From Melieria omissa (taxonomy: Eukaryota; Arthropoda; Insecta; Diptera; Ulidiidae), in assembly GCA_963971225.1 (NCBI GenBank), contig OZ020269.1, positions 84,420,450 to 84,484,449 on the forward strand: a stretch of 64,000 nt of DNA. Reading direction: 5' to 3'. The position numbers were made by a program, and so were the translations under genes. Below, one piece after another: positions 56,901-64,000 of the stretch. Under the pieces are notes generated by a model, which did no database searches, was not told where the DNA came from, and saw only the letters and a program-made list of their open reading frames with translations. Each line of letters starts with the position of its first letter. The stretch's first letter is position 1.

Positions 56901-58557
56901 TCTAAGGCATTCGATAGGGTCTCTCATGCTATACTGCTAAGTAAATTAGCGTGTATGGGTTTCCACTCAGCTTTCCTGAGTTGGATTTCATCTTACCTAC
57001 ACAATGTCGGCCTGGATAGCTCAGCGGGTAGCGCGCTGGCTTCTCATACCGAGCGCCCCGGGTTCGATTCCTGGCTCGGGCTGGTGAACAACTCGTCTAC
57101 TTCTATCGCTATCCACATGAAGGGAATGAGAATTACAAGAAACGCACAAGTGCGCTCTTGGCAGGCAATGGCAAAACCTCCAAGTGTGAACGAAAAACTG
57201 CCAATCGCCGTTCGGATTCGGCGTTAAACTGTAGGTCCCCCCCCCCTTTCCCCATCCGCTTGAAATGTGTGCTGTAACATATGTTGGAAAGACAGTGTTG
57301 CATACGCATTTCAAAAAACGGGTGAAATATGTGGTATCACAATGGGCCTTTCAGGCCTCCGAGTGTGTCTCTTATAGAGGCAGCCACCGCAACCTAACCT
57401 AACCTACCTACACAATCGTAGGAGCGCGGTTGTTGACCACAATGTTAGGTCGGTTCTTTTCGTCGCATGTTCAGGGGTACCGCAAGGTAGAATCCTGGGC
57501 CCGTTGCTTTTTGTTTTATTCATTAATGCTATTTGCACATGCTTCTCGACAGCAAAGTTTCTGCATTATGCGGATGACCTAAAGATCGATTTATTGATCA
57601 GTGACTCCCATGATTCTCAACTACTGCAGATCGATATTGATAATGTCAGCAATTGGTGTGATAAAAATCGATTGCCACTGAATATAAACAAGTGTTTTCA
57701 TGTTACCTTTTCTAAACGTTGCAAAGTCATTGACACTTCTTATCACATTTCCATGGCGCCCCTGATGCGTGTTGATGAAATTAAAGATTTGGGCGTAATC
57801 TTTGACTCAAAGTTTTCGTTCGCTAATCATAATAATTTTGTTATTTCTATGTCATATGCCATGCTTGCTTTTGTGAGGCGTCTTAGCTCGGATCTCACCG
57901 ACCCGCATACGTTGAAGCTTTTGTATACGGCACTTGTGCGTTCTAGGCTTGAATATGCGTCCCTCATCCGGTCTCCATATTTTGCGTGCCATGGTGCTAG
58001 GATTGAGAGGATCCAAAAAGTTTTCCTACCCTACGCGAGAGGATTTTTCTGAATATTCCAGCTAGATCTCTTCGTTGCTCAGAGCTCTCCCATATACTCG
58101 TAGGTGTTTTGAGAGCTCTGTATGCCCGAGATGCACCTATCACCAGAGCCTTAATTGAGTTCAATAGAATCTCCAAAAATGTTGAGATTGATTTTTCAGT
58201 AGCAAAAAATCGATTCATTTATTCGTTAAATCATTTTTATAATGAGCTTCACTTTTATTTTCCGTCCGTACAATGTTCAGTTAAAATGTGTTGAACTTAG
58301 CCTAAACGAATTTTTATTGTATTCATGTGCTAATCAATACTAAATAAATAAATAAACAATGTGTACTAATTACGAACATATCTTCTCTTCAACAGTGCGA
58401 ACTCTTCGCTCTGCAACTCAAGGTTCGTCAGCAACAAATCAACATTGGTGGCATGTTCAATCTGAACAATCAGAGTGCACTGGCCATGTGGGCCTACATC
58501 CTGCAGCACATCCTAATCCTGGTGCAATTTATGTATGAAGCGCTTGGACATGAATAA
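53981..58557 (+). CDS. Gr-9: gustatory-receptor-family 7TM protein, subfamily B (two exons)
   Basis: Exon 1 is 53981-55006 (342 codons) and exon 2 is 58396-58557, giving 395 aa. The 3.39 kb intron holds a Helitron-like element and a LINE-B copy with a SINE inside. The ends match the short Gr-7 intron (GTAAGCGGGATCCCCCACTT and TCTTCTCTTCAACAG), which supports joining the distant exon 2 to this gene. The exon 1 sequence is close to Gr-8 and Gr-10 (YFVTRVFNLQAFLVALFIYS). The last helix carries QHILILVQF and the end is LGHE with TAA in GAATAAA. Confidence 0.82.
55121..56148 (+). mobile_element. Helitron-like non-autonomous element, copy 3, about 1.03 kb
   Basis: It starts TCTCGTGTCACAGTG and ends GGGGTCAGCTAG followed by T, in the Gr-9 intron. 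Inside, a module of roughly 250-270 bp (GGGGCGTGGCAC...GAACTATAAGT...ACGAACCTACCA) is repeated about three times with divergence. Confidence 0.65.
56165..58360 (+). mobile_element. LINE-B copy 2, 5'-truncated, with SINE insertion
   Basis: RT sequence runs from about 56200 (decayed) through DTVYTDFSKAFDRVSHAILL and WISSYLHN, is split by the SINE at 57006-57404, and resumes with SGVPQGRILGPLLFVLFINA, LHYADDLKIDLL and LPLNINKCFHVTFSK to 58052. The tail is AAATAAATAAATAAA. Stops are present, for example at 56471 and 56699. Confidence 0.8.
57006..57404 (+). repeat. tRNA-derived SINE with 12-bp target duplication
   Basis: TACCTACACAAT at 56994-57005 is repeated at 57405-57416. The head has box A GGATAGCTCAGCGGGTAGC and box B GGGTTCGATTCCTGGC. 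The 3' end is AACCTAACCTAACC. It is the intact relative of the fossil SINEs upstream of Gr-1 to Gr-6. Confidence 0.88.
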
Positions 58558-59026
58558 AGCAACAACCAACAATCAATTTAATTTGATTTTGATTTCAAAG
58601 TCCGCACCAGCATCAAACTGGGTTCGTACATTCACAACTGATTTCAGAGTAGATGTTTTCTTACATCGAATAGAGCTGCACTTCTTCTTGGTACAACCAT
58701 GGTACGACCCCAAGTTTCTTTCTCGCCTACATTGCCGATAAGGTCTTATAAGCTCTACAAGTTGTTCAAGTTAGGAACAAGAACAACTTGTTTATGTTCA
58801 AGAAGCTTAACTTTCGTGAAATTAAAGTCAAAACCTACAGACACTGAAGGCCTCAAATCAAGAAGATATGACAGTTTGAAATTTAAAATGAATCCACGAT
58901 CCATTTGGTGACTACAATTAAGCCACAAAACAAAAATGGATCTCTCCGAAATCGAAGAAATCCATTTAACAAAGAAATCCTACAAGAAAGCACACCTTTA
59001 GGGCCTAATTGGCCTAAATGTAACTA

Positions 59027-60326
59027 CAGGGTTTTCCAACAAGAGGTGTTATTTTGGTATTCAAAGAAAAATTCCATTTTTGAGATAAATTATCGGATGT
59101 TTATTTCATAATAAAGAGGAAGGTATGCCGTTAATAATAAAAACCAACATCAGCCAAATGGCCACCACGACCACGCTTACAGGACCATATCCTTTTCATG
59201 AATTTTTGTATAACCAAATCGCAAAGTGGCTGCCCTATGTCCTCGATAGCCTCACGAATTCTATCTTTCAGGTCTTGAATCGACGTTGGGCTGTTGGCGT
59301 ACACCTTATCTTGGACATGGCCCCAAAGGAAGACGTCGCAAGGTGTTAAACCACAAGATCTCGGTGGCCAATTGTGATCACCTCTTCCAGAAATAGCACG
59401 GTCCGGAAACTTTTCCCGTAAAAGAGCAATGGTTTCGTTGCTTGTGTGGCACGTAGCGCCGTCTTGTTGCAAGCAAACGTTGTCCAGATCAATACCATCC
59501 AACTCCGATCATAAAAATCATTAATCATCTCTCGATAGCGCAATCCATTCACCGTAACTGTTGATCCAACGTCATTTTCGAAAAAGTAAGGTCCAATGAC
59601 CCCGCCGGACTATAAACCGCTCCAAACAATCACACGTTGAGGATGTAGAGGCTTCTCAACAATAACTCTTGGGTTTTCCGAGCCCCAGATGCGACAATTT
59701 TGCTTGTTGACGTAGCCACCGAGGTGGAAATAGGCCTCATCAGTCAAGCTGATTTTTCGATGGAATTCCGGATGATTTTCATGCATTTCAAGAATCCAAT
59801 CAGCAAAGACACGACGTTGTTGATGATCGGTCGGCTTGAGTTCTTGTGTTAACTGAACTTTATAAGCCTTAAGACCCAAGTCTTTATGCAAAATACGGTG
59901 TAATGACGTTTTTGGAATACCCAACTCCAAAGAACGACGAGGAATCGACAAACCTGGGTATTCTTCAACACTTTGGGCTACAGCAGCAATATTCTCAGTT
60001 GTTCTTGAGCGACGTGCACGGGTTTTATTCTTCACATCACTAACTTGTCCCAACAGCTCGAATTTTTCTACCAATTTCTGTATTGCGGTCCGACAAGGTG
60101 CATCACGACGACCTAAAAATGCTTTAGTTTTGCGAACTGTGACTGCAAGATTTTCACCATTTTTGTAGTGAATTTTAATAATTTCAATGCATTATTGAAG
60201 CGGGTATCGTTCCATTTTTAGTAATGGCGTAGTTTCTACTTGTCAAATGTCAAAGAATAAAAGCTTCAAAAGTGACAGCTACCGAAATACCGGGTGATTC
60301 AAAATAACCCCTCTTGTTGGAAAACC
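59027..60326 (-). mobile_element. Mariner-like element, copy 3
   Basis: The left end CAGGGTTTTCCAACAAGAGG follows TA; the right end GTTGGAAAACC has lost its last bases. On the minus strand: HTH part decayed at about 60215-60080, then 59610-60074 (VEKFELLGQVSDVKNKTRAR; ISLTDEAYFHLGGYVNKQNC), then 59131-59502 (LQQDGATCHTSNETIALLRE; SCGLTPCDVFLWG). Two frames and the G at the expected aspartate make it inactive. It lies between Gr-9 and Gr-10. Confidence 0.85.
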
Positions 60327-60354
60327 ATATATTTAATTAATTTAATTTAGTCCG

Positions 60355-60649
60355 TAACGACAACAAACGGCCGTCAACGACAACTGCAAACAAAGTGTCT
60401 CTTGTCGATTTATCTTCGATTTGCTTGGCTTGCTTCATGTTGAGTGAATATGTGAGTTCCATAGATCTCACTTACAGATAAATGAAAACCGTCGATTTTT
60501 GGTACCGTCGTTTATTTGACTTTTGTCGGGTGCAAGTGTGTCGATAGCAGACAAAGATCTCAGACTCGCTGAAGGGGACATCTTCAAATATGGTCGCACT
60601 CGCAGCCATAACTCAACAGTTTGTCGTCGTTTCTCCAGCGAGCCACATA
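60355..60649 (+). promoter_or_regulatory. Conserved proximal leader/promoter of Gr-10
   Basis: CGTAACGACAAC, TTATCTTCGATTTG, GTCGGGTGCAAGTGTGTC, CATAACTCAACAGT and CGAGCCACATA before the ATG. It has no SINE. The mariner-like element ends about 30 bp upstream of it. Confidence 0.45.
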
Positions 60650-61936
60650 ATGCATCGCTCCAACGTCACACCGCGTCGCCGCATCAACCGTTTCATCGGC
60701 TGCTTTGGTTTCTACTTCGCACTGCTGCTGGGTGCCACCAGCATACACATAGACTTCTTCCAGCGGAAAGTGCACACCGCACTGCATTACAAGTTGTGCG
60801 CTGCCTGCGCGAATGTCGCCTTAGTGGCGGGTATGCCATGGTGCCTTCGCGCCATCGTCCGCAAAATGAGTGAATTCGAATCGAACGCCACGGTACTTCA
60901 AATTAACCTTGTATTGAGCACGCTGAGCTTCACAGTGAGGCTGTGGCTGCTGGTGTCGCGTTGGTGGCGCGAACGTCGGTTGCGTGCAATCGCTGAAGAC
61001 CTTTTTTCACTGGACAAGCGCTACAACGTTCGTCTGCGAACCAAGCACGCCGCCATCGAGCAGCGTTTCGACATCATCTTTTATGTGAAGGCGTCCACTT
61101 TCAGCCTTGTGTCACTGTCGGTGCTCCGCCTCGCCTTCTTTGTGACGCGAGTGTTTAACCTACAGGCCTTCTTGGTGGCGCTCTTCATCTACAGCTCTAA
61201 CAATATTATGTACTGTGTGAAGCTGCAACACTTTCATCTGCTGTGGTGCGCATGCAAATGCTTTCACATGCAGAATGCGCAACTGCGAGAGACGCTGCAG
61301 CGGGCGAGTGCATCTGCAACATCTGTCCAGCTGACGGCCGACCTGGGCGAACTAACCCTGTTGCATTGGCGTCTGGTGCAGCTGCTGTGGCACCTTAATG
61401 ATAGCAACAAGTACTTCATACTGCCGTTGCTGTGGTGGAACCTAATGAGCAACGTTATGGGGGGCTATCACATGATGCGCAGCAACTTCTTCGGCGACGC
61501 ATTCGATACCGGCCTGCAAATGTGCCTAGGCTCGCTGGCCTTTGCGGTTCACTTCGTGGACGAAAATCTGTTCTTATGGCTATGCGACGACTTGGAATGC
61601 GTCCAGAAGGAGACGGCACAAATTCTCAAGGAATTCAATGCGCTGCCGTTGACCGATGGTGACTTGAAGCAACAGGTAAGCTAGTTGGGACTCACTGGCT
61701 CTAATTGTTGTTTAGTCCCCCTCCCCTCTAAGATGGACAACGTTGCATTAATGACAAACAAATCTTCCCTTAAACAGTGTGAACTCTTCGCCATGCAACT
61801 CAAGTTACGTCAGCCACAAATCAACATTAGCGGCATGTTCAATCTGAACAATCAGAGCGCGCTGGCCATGTGGGTCTACATCCTACAGCACATCCTTATC
61901 TTGCTGCAATTTATCTATGGAGCGCTTGATACATGA
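60650..61936 (+). CDS. Gr-10: gustatory-receptor-family 7TM protein, subfamily B (two exons)
   Basis: Exon 1 is 60650-61675 (342 codons) and exon 2 is 61778-61936, giving 394 aa. I chose MHRSNVTPRRR over the in-frame ATG at 60590, whose extra 20 codons are leader in all paralogues. The 102-bp intron is of the Gr-8 type but has an early in-frame TAG (GTAAGCTAG). The last helix carries QHILILLQF. The TGA stop overlaps GAATAAA. The similarity of 3' flanks ends shortly after the gene, so this may be the right edge of the array. Confidence 0.87.
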
Positions 61937-61989
61937 ATAAAGCAACAGCAAACAATTTGATTTGATTTTGATTTAAAAGTCCAATCAAA

Positions 61990-62640
61990 TCAAGATTTAA
62001 CTGGGTTTGTATATTCAGGGATCGGATCGGATATGGAATCGTGCCGATTTCCTTACATCGGATATGATTTTTTCGAAATACGATGAGGACACTAAGCGAT
62101 TGCTACGCATATAGCGATAGTCGCCAGGATAGACACAGCGGCGGCGAATAAAACACATATCCCATCAGTACCACGAAGACTGGGCTGAAAGGTTGGTACC
62201 CTAGATCCCTAAGTTATTACGGAAATGCTACGGAACATAGAACCCGAAACCTGAGCTGCGAAGATAGCAGCAAGGCTTATGGCCGCCATTACGGACACGT
62301 GCGGTGCATCCATGAACAGAGTATCCACGGCAAATAGGCGACCTCCGGTGTACTGGTGAACAGAGGAGATAAGAAACCTACGAAACCAGACTAAGGGATG
62401 GTGAGAGATATTGAGGAGATAAGAGGGCTTAGTCGAAACTCAATGTGCTTATAAGCTGGCATGCAAAAAACCTAAGAAACCTAACCTACGAAAATGATCT
62501 GTGTAAGGGCGTCGAAATGGACCCATGGGGCCTAGTCTAGGAAGTGGTGAATAAACTGCTGCATAACTACAGTCGCCAACCGCAACCGTAACCGACATGC
62601 CCACATTTACTCGCTTCGATCGTGAAAACCAACGAATATA
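61990..62640. other. Non-coding stretch, no gene
   Basis: It follows the Gr-10 terminator region. Short repeats such as GGATCGGATCGGAT and CCTAAGAAACCTAACCTACG occur. I recognise no family. Confidence 0.4.
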
Positions 62641-62649
62641 AAGTAAGTA

Positions 62650-62935
62650 TTTAAGATAGTCGAATTGGAATGTGCGAGAACAATCGGCACGACAAGCAGA
62701 CAGGTATAAAAGGTACAGCACAGAGGGGCATTCTTAGTTGAGCAAGTAAGGTGGAAATATGGAATAGTCCAATAAGTAGGAGCATGTGTAAAGACAAGCA
62801 AAGTGTAAATTTGGGAATAAAGTTATTGTTGGTTTTTGACTGCGTTTCGCGTTGAGTTGAACACGCTTCCATGGTTTTATTTTTCAAGCACAATCCAGAG
62901 AGACAAATAAGACTAGATAACTTATTTTCGTAACA
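62650..62935 (+). mobile_element. Partial LTR related to the solo LTR at 6292
   Basis: It shares GAATGTGCGAGAACAATC, ACAGGTATAAAAGG, a GGGAATAAAGTTATTG region, CAATCCAGAGAGACAAATAA and the end TTCGTAACA with the solo LTR. The 5' border is unclear. Confidence 0.55.
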
Positions 62936-63590
62936 ATATTATCTTCCAGGTTAAAATCACAAAACTTCAACTGGTAACAAATGAATTGAATTCGTAGAAA
63001 CGAATTTTAGTAGAAACGTAAGAAAAACATTTTTCGAGGATGCCCACAGTAAATAATTGCGGACAACGAATTTAAAACCATTCGAGTAGCAGAATTTCTG
63101 GCTACAAATTTTATTAAATTACATTTAACAAAACCTAATAGCCATAAGGGAAATTCTGAATTCTTGAAAGATTTCAAATTTCGATTGCAGAAAAGATTCT
63201 AAACTTTAAAAAAAGCTTAAAAGCGAGAATAAAAAGTTGACACCTCACAGATTACTTCAACAAGCAACTGATAATTATAACAAAAGACTCCGCTCTACCA
63301 TTAAAACTACTCCAAAACAAGTTCAATAAGGAGAAGTAGATTTTTAAATAATTAGAAACAACATATTAAACACAAAACAACGAATGATAGACAATCAAAA
63401 TGAATCAAGAGAGAATTATATAGAAACAAGGGAAGAAGGTTGCATTAGAAATTGCAGAACTGTTAGACATAAGGAAGTTGAGAAATTTAGAAAGTTAAAT
63501 TTAGAAGGAATAGGTACATCCAAGTAATATCAAACGAAATCGGTAATTTGAAAATTTGAATAATAATATGGGTGCTGATGAATTCATGGA
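62936..63590. other. AT-rich stretch, no gene
   Basis: I see no recognised feature. Confidence 0.45.
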
Positions 63591-63594
63591 TATC

Positions 63595-64000
63595 GAGAAT
63601 TACTGGAAATACACCAAAAACAAAAAACAAACGCAGTTGGTACAATAAGTTAATTTTTTATTTGCTACAATGGACTCAGTGATTCCCATATTTTGGGCGT
63701 TAGCCATTGTTAAGCAGTGCCCCGTTAGTACTCCTACGATGGCTCTGCAGTCCTTTCTTGAGAGCGAAAGAACGAATGCCGTGAGCTTTTCATTGAATTC
63801 CTCGAGCATTATTTTAGCGGTTGTGCAGGTAGTTAAACTGTTCCATATCGCCTTCGTTTTTCTCATTAGGTTGTCTTCCGAACCTCTGTTGAATGTCCGC
63901 CGATTTGCTGATCCTTCAGGTGAACACCACTTTTAGCGACAACATCTGCTGCCAGATTTCCCTCTATGCCTTTGTGACCAGGTACCCAATACATATGCAG
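63595..64000 (-). pseudogene. LINE RNase H domain and C-terminal end (runs off the window)
   Basis: The minus strand from 64000 reads WVPGHKGIEGNLAADVVAKSG, less its last residue the standard RNase H end motif, then a stop. In another frame LSLSRKDCRAIVGVLTGHCL follows, the C-terminal region of an R1/I-like LINE, similar to 4892-5160. It is a broken coding end; the rest lies outside the window. Confidence 0.75.

Noticed and set aside
57010..57080. tRNA gene (also 20069, 33204 and 11996 minus)
   Set aside because: Heads with boxes A and B are followed by shared non-tRNA bodies and, at 57006, a target duplication. They are SINEs, and stem pairing is poor.
63670..63936. 88-codon plus-strand frame
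   Set aside because: It is antisense to the RNase H and C-terminal sequence of a LINE on the minus strand.

Overview
The window is eukaryotic, from a higher fly (Diptera, probably a tephritid fruit fly; that placement is inference from the gene family and repeat types, not from a marker gene). GC-rich two-exon genes sit in AT-rich DNA packed with transposon debris. The only host genes I can support are ten tandem, plus-strand copies of one gustatory-receptor-like (Gr, 7tm_7) gene, called Gr-1 to Gr-10 here. Nine look intact and one (Gr-6) is broken.

Each Gr gene has a long first exon (334-346 codons). It ends ...GDLK-x-Q/E, then a phase-0 GT-AG intron, then a 52-54 codon exon with the last membrane segment and the family's C-terminal Q-F pair. 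Introns are 73-115 bp except in Gr-1 (about 2.5 kb), Gr-3 (about 4.0 kb) and Gr-9 (about 3.4 kb), where transposons have landed. Gr-1 to Gr-6 form subfamily A, Gr-8 to Gr-10 subfamily B, and Gr-7 is intermediate. In all nine intact genes the stop codon lies in or touches a TGAATAAA or TAAATAAA block, so stop and probable poly(A) signal overlap.

Layout: 1-1.0 kb flank; 1.0-5.65 Gr-1 with an 810 bp element in its promoter and Tc1-like and LINE pieces in its intron; 5.65-7.85 a piggyBac relic split by a solo LTR that itself holds a hAT-like element; 8.2-9.5 Gr-2; 9.6-12.2 retroelement fragment, fold-back, MITE-in-MITE and SINE; 12.4-17.6 Gr-3 with a mariner-like element in its intron and a LINE nested in that; 17.6-23.3 LINE-A, SINE, Helitron-like and mariner pieces; 23.5-24.8 Gr-4; 25.6-33.2 LINE-A interrupted by LINE-B, interrupted by a piggyBac-type element; 33.8-35.1 Gr-5; 35.8-40.1 RTE-like, mariner-like and Helitron-like pieces; 41.2-42.4 Gr-6 pseudogene; 45.4-47.2 LINE-C; 48.0-49.2 Gr-7; 50.9-51.5 piggyBac-type MITE; 51.9-53.2 Gr-8; 54.0-58.6 Gr-9; 59.0-60.3 mariner-like; 60.65-61.9 Gr-10; 62.6-64.0 LTR-like fragment and the RNase H end of a LINE.

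The array evidently grew by tandem segmental duplication. Subfamily A units carry a decayed tRNA-derived SINE about 0.2-1.0 kb upstream of the start codon, and most carry a decayed LINE 3' end downstream, both copied along with the gene. Because paralogous units supply empty sites, many later insertions can be read to the base. I see no unknown multi-gene system. The interest is in this record of duplication and nested insertion, the shared promoter module and the compact 3' end.
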